NCBI GenBank assembly: GCA_035308765.1
Contig: DATGGA010000027.1
Span: 22,670 to 86,669 of the forward strand
Source: RBG-16-66-20 sp035308765
Lineage (GTDB): Bacteria; Pseudomonadota; Gammaproteobacteria; Burkholderiales; SG8-39
DNA: 64,000 nucleotides
Direction of reading: 5' to 3'
Below, one piece after another: positions 9,240-17,488 of the stretch (position 1 is the first letter of the stretch; each line of letters starts with the position of its first letter). A model generated the notes under the pieces. It ran no database searches, had not been told where the DNA came from, and saw nothing but the letters and a program-made list of their open reading frames with translations. Position numbers and translations under genes: made by a program.

Positions 9240-10151
9240 CTAGCCGTCGTCCTCCATCGCCAGCTTCTGGCGCGCGAGGAATTCAGCTGCCGAATCCTTG
9301 CCGCGCAGTTGCAGGATGTAATTGCGCACCGCCGCTTCGAGCAGCACGGCGAGGTTGCGCCCGGCCGCGACCGGGATCACGACCTTGCGCACCGTCACGC
9401 CGAGGATTTCCTCGGAAAGTTCTGACAATGGCAGGCGTTCGCTGGTGTCACGCGCACTCCCCTTGGCGGGTTTCTCGAGATGGGCGATCAGTTTCAGCTT
9501 CATTTTAGGCCGTACCGCCGTCTCGCCGTAGATGGCGCGGATGTTGATGAGGCCCAGGCCGCGCACTTCGAGGAAGTCCTTGAGCAGGGGGGGGCAGCGG
9601 CCCTCGAGCGTGGTCGCGGCAATGCGCGAGATTTCGACCACGTCATCGGCCACCAGGCCCTGGCCGCGGCTGATCAGTTCGAGGGCGAGTTCGCTCTTGC
9701 CGACGCCGGAATCCCCGGTGATCAGCACGCCCACGCCGAGCACGTCCATCAGCACGCCATGGCGCTCGGTCATGTCAGCGAGCCGCTTGGCGAGGTAGTT
9801 CGCCAGTTTCTCGATGACCCGCGCGGCGGGAAGGGGAGAGGTGAAGAGGGGCGTCTGGCTGCGTTCCGCCCCCTCGATCAGTGGCTGCGGTGGCGCGACG
9901 CCGTCGGCGAAGATCACCGCAGCCGGAGCCGGCGCGAACAGGCGATCCGCCAGCCCCGTGATCGTGCCTGCTTCGTAGGTGCCGATCACCTGGACGCTGT
10001 TCGGGTGGGTGAGGTTGAGGTGGCCTATCAGCGCCGCGGCCGCCGCCGACTCGCGGCGCACCGCAGTGCGGCCTTCGCGCCCGGCTATCCAGGCCAGCGA
10101 AAGCGCCTCGCGGTTGTCCTCATGCAACTGCGCGACGTTGACCTGAAGCAT
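9240..10151 (-). CDS. hprK: HPr kinase/phosphorylase
   Basis: A 303-residue bifunctional kinase/phosphorylase acting on a regulatory serine of HPr. Walker A 'GDSGVGKSELALELI' lies mid-protein, the preceding 'MTERHGVLMDVLGVGVLITG' region is the family hallmark, and the downstream 'EVRGLGLINIRAIYGE' segment is the HprK signature. The ATG at 10151 overlaps the end of ptsN by 32 bases; an in-frame extension to 10340 would be internal to ptsN and has no family similarity. No HPr gene is present in the window. Confidence 0.93.
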   Translation of the reverse strand: MLQVNVAQLHEDNREALSLAWIAGREGRTAVRRESAAAAALIGHLNLTHPNSVQVIGTYEAGTITGLADRLFAPAPAAVIFADGVAPPQPLIEGAERSQTPLFTSPLPAARVIEKLANYLAKRLADMTERHGVLMDVLGVGVLITGDSGVGKSELALELISRGQGLVADDVVEISRIAATTLEGRCPPLLKDFLEVRGLGLINIRAIYGETAVRPKMKLKLIAHLEKPAKGSARDTSERLPLSELSEEILGVTVRKVVIPVAAGRNLAVLLEAAVRNYILQLRGKDSAAEFLARQKLAMEDDG

Positions 10152-10605
10152 CGGGCTGCCATGTGGAGATGATCTGGTGCAGCGCCGCCGCGTCCGCGGC
10201 GCCTGCCATCGCTTCACGCAGCGCGCGGTCGCTGAACATCTGCGCCAGTTCCGACAGGATCTCGAGGTGCTTCTCGGTGGCGTGCTCTGGCACCAGCAGC
10301 GCGAATACCAGGCCCACGGGCTTTCCGTCCGGCGCATCAAAGGGCACCGGCTGCGACAGGCGGACGAACGCGCCCAGGGCCTCCTTCAGCCCCTTGATGC
10401 GTCCGTGCGGGATCGCGACGCCCTGGCCAAGGCCGGTCGAGCCCAGGCGTTCGCGGGCGAACAGGCTTTCGAACACCACGCCACGGGCGATGCCGTGCTG
10501 GTTTTCGAACAGCAATCCGACCTGCTCGAACAGCCGCTTCTTGCTGGAAGCGGCAAGGTCGGGCAGGACGTTCGCGGGGGGGAGGAGCTTTGCGACCAGG
10601 GACAT
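10120..10605 (-). CDS. ptsN: Nitrogen-PTS EIIA protein (PtsN)
   Basis: A 161-residue EIIA-Ntr protein. The phosphoacceptor histidine is in 'GVAIPHGRIKG' near residue 68, and 'KPVGLVFALLVPEH' is the matching conserved strand. It receives phosphate from the PtsP-NPr chain and modulates potassium transport and other targets. It lies downstream of rpoN, as expected, but the hpf gene that commonly separates rpoN from ptsN is missing; only 52 bases separate the two coding regions. It overlaps hprK by 32 bases. Confidence 0.93.
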   Translation of the reverse strand: MSLVAKLLPPANVLPDLAASSKKRLFEQVGLLFENQHGIARGVVFESLFARERLGSTGLGQGVAIPHGRIKGLKEALGAFVRLSQPVPFDAPDGKPVGLVFALLVPEHATEKHLEILSELAQMFSDRALREAMAGAADAAALHQIISTWQPDASGQRRAVA

Positions 10606-10657
10606 GGGAAGGTGCGCGGAAAGGCGCAGAGGGCGCGGATTATAGCCCGCCGTTTTC

Positions 10658-12091
10658 CTACAGGCTCTTGCGCTGGTTGACCGGCGGAATCTGCAGTGAT
10701 TCCCGGTACTTGGCTATGGTCCGGCGCGCCACGACGATGCCCTGCTCGCCGAGAATCTGGGCGATGCGCGAGTCCGACAGGGGCGCCTTGGCGTCCTCCG
10801 CGGCGACCAGTTGCTTGATCAGGGCCCGGATCGCGGTGGAGGAAGCGGCGCCGCCGGTGTCGGTGGCGACATGGCTGCCGAAAAAGTACTTGAGTTCGAA
10901 TGTGCCGCGCGGCGTCGCCATGTATTTCTGCGTCGTTACGCGCGAAATCGTGCTTTCGTGCACGCTGAGAACGTCGGCGATTTCGCGCAGCACCATGGGC
11001 CTCATCGCGACTTCGCCGTGCTCGAGGAAATTGCGCTGCCGGTCGACGATCGCCTGCGATACGCGCAAGATGGTGTCGAAGCGCTGCAGCACGTTCTTGA
11101 TCAGCCAGCGCGCCTCCTGCAGCTGCGAGGCGAGCGCATTGCCGCCGCTGCCGCGCGGGCGCGCGGCGAGCTCCGCATACAGCCGGTTGACCCGCAGGCG
11201 CGGCATCGCTTCCTGGTTGAGAGTCGCGCGCCAGACGCCTTTCACTTTGCGCACGACGACATCGGGGACCACATAGCGGGTCTCGATCCTGGCGAAGGCG
11301 GCCCCGGGCCTGGGATTGAGGCCGCGGATCAGCAACTGAGCCGCGCGCAGCGCTTCGTCGCTGGCGCCGGTGGTGCTCTTCAGCCGCACGTAGTCCCGGC
11401 TGGCGAGGAGTTCCAGGTGCTGTTCGCAGATCGCGAGCGCCAGGGCGGCGTGGGGCCCGGCGCCTTCCTTCATGGCGCGGATCTGCAGCGCGAGGCATTC
11501 GCCGGGCGTACGGGCCCCGACGCCAGGCGGCTCGAAATTCTGCAGGTGTCTGAGCGCGATCGCGAGCTCCTCGACGTTGACTTCGGCCTCGGCCGACATC
11601 AGTGCCGCGATCTCCTCCAGCGACTGCGTCAGGTAGCCATCCTCGTCGAGCGCGTCGACGAGCAGCCCGACCAGCGCGCGGTCGCGCGTGCCGAGGTTGG
11701 TCAGCGCGAGTTCGCTGTTGAGGTGGTCGCGCAGGGTGGGCAGGTCGGGGGCCGCGTTGGTGCGGTCGCCGTCATCCTCGCCGCTGTCTTCGGCGCCGCG
11801 CCAGGGCGCGGCGAAATCCGCCGGGAGCTCCTCGTTGCGTTCCGGGTTGCCGCCCGGACTCTCGTCGGCCGAGGTCCCGGAGGGGGCTTCCCGGTCGGCG
11901 TTCGCAGGGGCCGCAGCGGCGGCCGCGTCGCTTTCCCCGTCTTCGAGTTCGAGGATCGGGTTCTCCATCAGCAGGCGCTCGATTTCCTGGTTCAACTCGA
12001 CGGTCGAGAGCTGCAGCAGGCGGATCGACTGCTGCAGCTGCGGCGTCAGCGTCAGGTGCTGCGACAGCCGGAACTGCATGGTCGGCTTCAT
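10658..12091 (-). CDS. rpoN: RNA polymerase sigma-54 factor
   Basis: A 477-residue sigma-54. The N-terminal activator-interaction region is Gln/Leu-rich ('LTLTPQLQQSIRLLQLST'), followed by an acidic linker (residues about 50-115). The core-binding domain and the DNA-binding HTH ('VLSVHESTISRVT') come next. The RpoN box 'ARRTIAKYRESL' near the C-terminus reads the -24 element. It lies 5 bases downstream of lptB, an arrangement common in proteobacteria. It is directly relevant to the sigma-54 activator and the -24/-12 promoter found later in this window. Confidence 0.96.
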   Translation of the reverse strand: MKPTMQFRLSQHLTLTPQLQQSIRLLQLSTVELNQEIERLLMENPILELEDGESDAAAAAAPANADREAPSGTSADESPGGNPERNEELPADFAAPWRGAEDSGEDDGDRTNAAPDLPTLRDHLNSELALTNLGTRDRALVGLLVDALDEDGYLTQSLEEIAALMSAEAEVNVEELAIALRHLQNFEPPGVGARTPGECLALQIRAMKEGAGPHAALALAICEQHLELLASRDYVRLKSTTGASDEALRAAQLLIRGLNPRPGAAFARIETRYVVPDVVVRKVKGVWRATLNQEAMPRLRVNRLYAELAARPRGSGGNALASQLQEARWLIKNVLQRFDTILRVSQAIVDRQRNFLEHGEVAMRPMVLREIADVLSVHESTISRVTTQKYMATPRGTFELKYFFGSHVATDTGGAASSTAIRALIKQLVAAEDAKAPLSDSRIAQILGEQGIVVARRTIAKYRESLQIPPVNQRKSL

Positions 12092-12096
12092 GGCGG

Positions 12097-12819
12097 CTAC
12101 ATGCGGAAGTTCTCGCCCAGGTAGACGCGGCGGACGCTGTCGTTGCCCACGATCTCGTCCGGCCGCCCGGAGGCGAGCACTGCACCCTCGTTGATGATGT
12201 AGGCGCGATCGCAGATGCCGAGCGTCTCGCGCACGTTGTGGTCGGTAATCAGCACGCCGATGCCGCGCGCTTTCAGGTATCCGATGATGCGCTGGATGTC
12301 CAGCACCGCGATCGGGTCGACGCCGGCGAAGGGCTCGTCCAGCAGGATGAAGGCCGGCTTGGTGCCCAGGGCGCGGGCGATCTCGACCCGCCGGCGCTCT
12401 CCGCCTGAGAGGGAGAGGGCGGTGTGCTTGCGCAGATGCGCGATGCCGAGTTCGCCCAGCAGTTCGGTCAGGCGCGGCGGGATGTCCTCGGGCAGCAGGC
12501 CCTGAAGTTCCAGCACCGCCTGCACGTTCTCCTCCACCGAGAGTTTGCGGAATACCGAGTTTTCCTGCGGCAGGTAGGAAATGCCGAGCCGGGCCCGGCG
12601 GTGAATCGGCAGCTTCGTAAGGTCGCCGCCATCGAGATGAATACTGCCGGCGTCCGCCGGCACCAGGCCGACGATCATGTAGAAGCAGGTAGTCTTGCCG
12701 GCGCCGTTCGGCCCCAGCAGGCCGACTACTTCGCCGCTGGCTACCTCGAGCGACACGCCCTCGACCACGGTGCGCGAACCGAAGCGCTTGCGCAGTCTGT
12801 CCGCGCGCAGGACGCTCAT
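12097..12819 (-). CDS. lptB: LPS export ABC transporter ATP-binding protein
   Basis: A 240-residue ATPase powering LPS extraction from the inner membrane through LptFG. Walker A 'GPNGAGKTTCFY', the Q-loop 'SYLPQENSVFRKL' and signature 'LSGGERRRVEIARAL' are all diagnostic of LptB, as is 'LDEPFAGVDPIAV'. The start overlaps the lptA stop by 4 bases. The gene order lptC-lptA-lptB-rpoN on this strand is the classical one. Confidence 0.96.
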   Translation of the reverse strand: MSVLRADRLRKRFGSRTVVEGVSLEVASGEVVGLLGPNGAGKTTCFYMIVGLVPADAGSIHLDGGDLTKLPIHRRARLGISYLPQENSVFRKLSVEENVQAVLELQGLLPEDIPPRLTELLGELGIAHLRKHTALSLSGGERRRVEIARALGTKPAFILLDEPFAGVDPIAVLDIQRIIGYLKARGIGVLITDHNVRETLGICDRAYIINEGAVLASGRPDEIVGNDSVRRVYLGENFRM

Positions 12820-13364
12820 TTCTTCTCGGGCGTCAACTTTGGCTGGAGCACCGCTTTTACCCGGCCCTCGGGCGCGGTGGGCGCGGCGTCCTTCGCTGCG
12901 CTCACCGAGAAAAAATCGGTGCGCTGGTCGAGGAAGATGTAGTCGCCGTTGACCACGTCCTGGTCCCGCGTCACGCGCGCCCGCTGGAACAGCTCGATGC
13001 TCTCCTTACGGCCGTCGATCTTGATCTCCAGCGCCTCGCCGTCGGTCCAGACGCCTTCCTTGCCGTCCTTGGGATCGCCTTTCTGGCGGAAGCGCACCGG
13101 CTTGCCGGTAGCGGTGGAAATCTGGAATCCCTCGGCATCCTGGTACACCACGATGCGGTCCGCGCGCACCAGGATCGTCCCTTTGGTGACCACGACGCTG
13201 CCTTCGAAGATGCTCATGCGTTTCGTGTCGTCCGAACTCATGCGGTTCGATTCGATGTGCATCGGCTGGTCCTTGTCGGCCTTCTCGGCATGGGCCGGAA
13301 TCGCCGCCAGCAGGAGGATCGCCGCCGAGAGCGCGGCGCAAGCCGTGTATGGTGCTTGTCTCAC
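12816..13364 (-). CDS. lptA: LPS transport periplasmic protein LptA
   Basis: A 182-residue periplasmic bridge protein that carries LPS between LptC and LptD. It has a Sec signal peptide ('AALSAAILLLAAIPAHA') followed by an OstA-type beta-jellyroll with 'PMHIESNRMSSDD' and 'FEGSVVVTKGTILVRADRI'. Length and domain match the family. It overlaps lptC and lptB by 4 bases each, indicating translational coupling. Confidence 0.93.
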   Translation of the reverse strand: MRQAPYTACAALSAAILLLAAIPAHAEKADKDQPMHIESNRMSSDDTKRMSIFEGSVVVTKGTILVRADRIVVYQDAEGFQISTATGKPVRFRQKGDPKDGKEGVWTDGEALEIKIDGRKESIELFQRARVTRDQDVVNGDYIFLDQRTDFFSVSAAKDAAPTAPEGRVKAVLQPKLTPEKK

Positions 13365-13951
13365 TGCTCTGGCTCAGCCCTTTTCTTCGGTTCAAATTGT
13401 CCGCGCACCCGCTCGCGCAGAAACAGCTCGTCCGAGTCCGTGTGGTACTCCATGCCGCGGCCGGAGAGTACACGGTCATCCTCGGTGACTACGACATCGC
13501 GATCGGTTTGAACCACGTCGTGCGCCTGCACCAGGTGCAGGAAGCTGGTGCGCATGCGGGTCTCGGAGCGGTCGGGCCCCCCGTCGCGTACCAACAGCAC
13601 GTTGTCGTAGAGGAAAATTTCCTCGCCGTCCTGCGACAGCGCGCCGCGATCCGCCGTCACGGTCATGCGCGGCTGGTTCGGTTTCGTCTGCACCACGCGC
13701 GGCGCCACCAGGTCGGTAGTGTCGTCGTCGGGGTAATGTATCATTTTCGCCGCCACCAGCGTGTATACGGCGATGCCCTGCGTGTTGAAGCGCGTATGCG
13801 CGAGATTGTCCACGATGTAGTCGGGATCGTGCCGGCGCAGCGACGGGTGCAGGCCTTCTTCTTCGCGCACCATCCGTTCCAGCCAGAAGGTGGTCCCCGC
13901 AAGCGCCACCATGAGCGCCAGCGGAAACATCCGGGTCGTGGAAAGCCTCAC
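13361..13951 (-). CDS. lptC: LPS export ABC transporter periplasmic protein LptC
   Basis: A 196-residue bitopic protein. An N-terminal transmembrane helix ('FPLALMVALAGTTFWLERMV') anchors a periplasmic LptC/OstA-like domain with 'HDPDYIVDNLAHTRFNTQG' (cited in part) and a late 'GMEYHTDSDELFLRERVRG' stretch. It receives LPS from LptB2FG and passes it to LptA. It overlaps kdsC and lptA by 4 bases. Confidence 0.92.
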   Translation of the reverse strand: MRLSTTRMFPLALMVALAGTTFWLERMVREEEGLHPSLRRHDPDYIVDNLAHTRFNTQGIAVYTLVAAKMIHYPDDDTTDLVAPRVVQTKPNQPRMTVTADRGALSQDGEEIFLYDNVLLVRDGGPDRSETRMRTSFLHLVQAHDVVQTDRDVVVTEDDRVLSGRGMEYHTDSDELFLRERVRGQFEPKKRAEPEQ

Positions 13952-14475
13952 GCGAGGTACCGGGCGCGCGTGTCCTGCAACCTGCCTTGCGCGCCCATGA
14001 GGAAATCGCAGACTTCGCGCGCAGCGCCGCCGCCGGCCGGCGCTTGAGCGACATAGTGCGCGTGGCTGCGAACCAGGTCGGGCGCTTCGCGTGGCGCACA
14101 GGCGAAGCCGCAGCGCCGCAGCACCGGGAGATCGATCAGGTCATCGCCCATGAAGCCGGCCTCGGCGGCCGGCACGCCGAGCCTTGCAGACAGCGAATCG
14201 AACGCGGCCAGTTTGTCGTCGATTCCCTGCAGCACGTGCACGATGCCGAGCTCGGCTGCGCGTACCGAGACCGCCTGCGAGGTCCGGCCGCTCAGCAGGC
14301 CGACCATCGTGCCCGACCGCAGCAACTCCTTGATGCCGTGGCCATCGAAGGCGCTGAACGCCTTGAGCGCCTCGCCGGATGCCCCGTACCACAGCTTGCC
14401 GTCGGTGAGGACGCCGTCGACGTCGAACAGCATCAGCCTGACGCGTTTGGCGCGTTCCTGGGCGTCAGGCCGCAT
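13948..14475 (-). CDS. kdsC: 3-deoxy-D-manno-octulosonate 8-phosphate phosphatase
   Basis: A 175-residue HAD-superfamily C0 phosphatase. Motif I is 'LMLFDVDGVLTDG' with the two catalytic Asp residues. Motif II 'GLLSGRTSQAV' and motif III 'GFMGDDLIDLPVL' follow. It dephosphorylates Kdo-8-phosphate to Kdo for lipid A core synthesis. It lies between kdsD (5-base gap) and lptC (4-base overlap), placing Kdo synthesis and LPS transport in one transcript. Confidence 0.95.
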   Translation of the reverse strand: MRPDAQERAKRVRLMLFDVDGVLTDGKLWYGASGEALKAFSAFDGHGIKELLRSGTMVGLLSGRTSQAVSVRAAELGIVHVLQGIDDKLAAFDSLSARLGVPAAEAGFMGDDLIDLPVLRRCGFACAPREAPDLVRSHAHYVAQAPAGGGAAREVCDFLMGAQGRLQDTRARYLA

Positions 14476-14480
14476 CCGCG

Positions 14481-15470
14481 CTAAACGATCTTGGCCCGGA
14501 ACAGGTCGTGGATGTTGAGCGCACCGACCAGCCGGCCGGCGGAATCGACCACCGGGAGTTGAATTGTTTTGCGGTTCTCCATGGCTTCGAGTGCGGTGAC
14601 TGCCAGCGCGTCGGGCCTGACCGTGCTCGGTTTGGTCGTCATGACTGCCTTGATCCGTGTGTTGCCCGGATCGGCTTTTCGCTGCAGGCTGCGCCGCAGG
14701 TCGCCATCGGTAAATACACCGAGAAGCCGCTCCTTGCGATCGACGACGGCGGTCATGCCCATGCCGGTGCGCGTTATCTCGAGAAGTGCGTCGGCGAGCG
14801 TCGCGTCAATTCCCACCTTGGGCACGCCGCTGCCGGTCCGCATCACATCCGATACCAGCGTCACGAGCTTGCGGCCGAGCGTGCCGCCAGGATGCGCGCG
14901 CGCAAACTGATGCGCAGAAAACCCGCGCGCGTGTAGCAATGCCACCGCGAGTGCGTCGCCCATGGCGAGCGCCGCGGTCGAACTCGCGGTGGGCGCGAGA
15001 TTGTGAGGACAGGCCTCCTTTTCCACCCCTGCATCCAGGAACACGTGCGCCTCGCGCGCCAGCGACGAATTTGCGTTGCCGGCGATGACCACGATCTTGG
15101 CGCCCTGCCGCTTGATCAGCGGAACGAATTGCCGCAATTCGTCACTCTCGCCGGAATTGGAGATGGCGACGATCACGTCGTCCCTGCCGATCAGTCCCAG
15201 GTCGCCGTGGTTCGCCTCCGCCGCATGGAGAAAGTAAGCGGGCGTTCCGGTGCTCGACAGGGTGGATGCGATTTTTCGCGCGATATGGCCGGATTTCCCG
15301 ATTCCGGTCACCACGACACGGCCATTTTTCTTGCATCCTAGGATCAGGGATACCGCGGCCAGGAACCGGTCGTCGATGCGTCGAATGAGCGCACGGACAG
15401 CCGCCGCCTCGATCTTCAAGACCTCGCGCGCGACATCCAGCGAGGTGCCCGTGGCGTCCTTCGGTATCAT
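14481..15470 (-). CDS. kdsD: Arabinose-5-phosphate isomerase
   Basis: A 329-residue enzyme converting ribulose 5-phosphate to arabinose 5-phosphate, the Kdo precursor. An N-terminal SIS domain ('VVVTGIGKSGHIARKIAST', 'AISNSGESDELRQF') is followed by two CBS domains near residues 205-325. I chose the ATG at 15470 ('MIPKDATGTS'), which gives the usual family length; an upstream start at 15509 would overlap the divergent antiporter start. First gene of the kds-lpt-rpoN run. Confidence 0.94.
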   Translation of the reverse strand: MIPKDATGTSLDVAREVLKIEAAAVRALIRRIDDRFLAAVSLILGCKKNGRVVVTGIGKSGHIARKIASTLSSTGTPAYFLHAAEANHGDLGLIGRDDVIVAISNSGESDELRQFVPLIKRQGAKIVVIAGNANSSLAREAHVFLDAGVEKEACPHNLAPTASSTAALAMGDALAVALLHARGFSAHQFARAHPGGTLGRKLVTLVSDVMRTGSGVPKVGIDATLADALLEITRTGMGMTAVVDRKERLLGVFTDGDLRRSLQRKADPGNTRIKAVMTTKPSTVRPDALAVTALEAMENRKTIQLPVVDSAGRLVGALNIHDLFRAKIV

Positions 15471-15508
15471 GCAGAAAGTATAGCCCAGCCCCTTCAATTT
15501 CCTGAGCA

Positions 15509-17488
15509 ATGGACGCCAGCACGTCGCTGCAACCGATCCTGATCCTGCTGGCGGCCGCAGTGCTGGCGGTGGTCGTTTGCCGCTTCCTTTCGGCGCCGCC
15601 CATCGTCGGCTATCTGGCGGTCGGGCTCGCGCTTGGCCCGCATGCGCTTGGCGTCATACCCGACGATTCGCAGACGCGCCATCTCGCCGAATTCGGCGTC
15701 GTATTCCTGATGTTCTCGATCGGCCTCGAATTCAGCCTGTCCAAGCTGCGCGTGATGCGCCGCGAAGTGTTCGGGCTTGGCGCTTCGCAGGTGGCTATCA
15801 CGATCGCGGCCTGTATTGCGCTTGCGGCGCTCATGAGCGGAAGCGGAGGTTGGCAGACCGGTCTTGCGCTAGGCGGCGTGGTGGCGATGTCCTCGACCGC
15901 GGTCGTCTCCAAGCTGCTCTCGGAACGGCTCGAACTTGATACTGCGCACGGCAGCGCCGTGATCGGCGTGCTGCTGTTCCAGGATCTTGCCGTGGTGCCG
16001 CTCCTGATCGTCGTTCCGGTGCTCGGACAACCCGCGGGCGTGATCGGCGCGGCTATTGCGATCGCTCTCGCCAAGGCCGCATTCGTGCTGCTGGTGCTGG
16101 TCACGGCCGGGCCGCGCGTGATGCGCGCCTGGTTCGGGATCGTAGCGCGGCGCAGATCGACCGAGCTGTTCGTCCTGAACGTATTGCTGGTCACGCTTGC
16201 GATGGCGTTCGTCACCGGACTCGCCGGCCTGTCACTGGCCCTGGGGGCGTTCCTTGCCGGAATGTTGATTTCCGAAACCGAATACCGCTACCAGGTAGAG
16301 GAGGAGATCAAGCCCTTCCGCGATGTTCTGCTCGGGCTTTTCTTCGTCACGGTGGGGATGATGCTCGACCTGCGGCTGGTGTTCGAGCGGATCTGGCTCG
16401 TGCTCGCGCTGCTCGTGCTGCTGGTGGCGTTCAAGTTTGCGCTCATTGGCACGCTTGCGCGCGCGTTCGGCAAGGCGCCGGGCGCCGCGCTGCGCACCGC
16501 CCTTGCGTTGGCGCAGGGAGGCGAGTTCGGCTTCGTGCTCCTTATTCAGGCGGCTGGCGGGGTAGTGCCGGATTCGCTGGGACAGCCGCTGCTTGCGGCA
16601 ATGATCCTGTCGATGATGGCGACGCCGTTGTTGATCGGCGCGAGCGACCGCATCGTCCTCCGGTTCGCGAACTCGGAGTGGATGCTGCGCTCGCTGGAGA
16701 TGCACCGTGTTGCGGTGCAATCGCTGGGGACGGAGCGCCACGTGGTCATTCTGGGCTATGGGCGCAACGGGCAGCATATCGCCCGCTTGCTCGAAGCGGA
16801 GTCGGTACGCTATATCGCCCTGGACCTGGATCCGGAGAGAGTGCGCGAGGCTGCGCTGGCCGGGGATACGGTGGTATTCGCCGATTGTTCCAGGCGCGAA
16901 GCGCTCATCGCCGCGGGAATCCTGCGCGCGGCGGCCGTGGTGATCACATTCGCGGATTCGCCCTCCGCAGTGCGCGTGCTTGCGCACATTCAGGCGCTCA
17001 ATCCTTCTGTGCCGGTGATAGCACGCGCCAGGGAGGACGCCGACATCGTTCGGCTCACTGCCGCTGGCGCCTCCGAGATCGTGCCCGAGGCGCTCGAGTC
17101 CGGGTTGATGCTCGCTTCGCATACGCTGGTCTGGGTCGGTGTGCCGCTGAATCGCGTGGTACGGCGCGTGCGCGCCGTGCGTGACGAACAGTACGGTCTG
17201 CTGCGGGGCCTGTTCCACGGTGCGAGCGACGAATCCGAGAGTGTCGAAGCGGAGCAGCCCCGGCTGCATGCAGTGACGCTCTCCGGCGATGCGTGGGCGA
17301 TCGGCCGGTCGTTTGCGGATCTTGGCCTGGAGGAAAAGGGCGTGCAAGTGAGGGCGGTGCGCCGGTCCGGCGCCGCGCGGCGGCTTTCGCCGCAGGAGGC
17401 GGGAGCTCTCGAGCAGGGCGACGTGGTGGTGATGCTGGGTGCGCCGGCCTCGCTTGCCGCAGCAGAGATCTGGCTGCTGCAGGGATGA
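15509..17488 (+). CDS. Kef-type monovalent cation:proton antiporter (CPA2) with TrkA domains
   Basis: A 659-residue protein. Residues about 5-385 form the polytopic Na/H exchanger domain with 'FLSAPPIVGYLAVGLALGP' and 'FGVVFLMFSIGLEFSLSKL' (typical KefB/YbaL segments). Residues about 410-530 form a TrkA-N/RCK nucleotide-binding domain beginning 'HVVILGYGRNGQHIA', and a TrkA-C domain ends the protein. It probably mediates K+/H+ or Na+/H+ exchange gated by nucleotides. It is divergent from kdsD (38-base gap) and overlaps the next gene by 4 bases. Confidence 0.92.
   Translation: MDASTSLQPILILLAAAVLAVVVCRFLSAPPIVGYLAVGLALGPHALGVIPDDSQTRHLAEFGVVFLMFSIGLEFSLSKLRVMRREVFGLGASQVAITIAACIALAALMSGSGGWQTGLALGGVVAMSSTAVVSKLLSERLELDTAHGSAVIGVLLFQDLAVVPLLIVVPVLGQPAGVIGAAIAIALAKAAFVLLVLVTAGPRVMRAWFGIVARRRSTELFVLNVLLVTLAMAFVTGLAGLSLALGAFLAGMLISETEYRYQVEEEIKPFRDVLLGLFFVTVGMMLDLRLVFERIWLVLALLVLLVAFKFALIGTLARAFGKAPGAALRTALALAQGGEFGFVLLIQAAGGVVPDSLGQPLLAAMILSMMATPLLIGASDRIVLRFANSEWMLRSLEMHRVAVQSLGTERHVVILGYGRNGQHIARLLEAESVRYIALDLDPERVREAALAGDTVVFADCSRREALIAAGILRAAAVVITFADSPSAVRVLAHIQALNPSVPVIARAREDADIVRLTAAGASEIVPEALESGLMLASHTLVWVGVPLNRVVRRVRAVRDEQYGLLRGLFHGASDESESVEAEQPRLHAVTLSGDAWAIGRSFADLGLEEKGVQVRAVRRSGAARRLSPQEAGALEQGDVVVMLGAPASLAAAEIWLLQG

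Noticed and set aside
16232..17347. 371-codon minus-strand frame inside the antiporter
   Set aside because: Antisense to the Kef-type gene, no recognisable domain, His/Arg-rich shadow composition.
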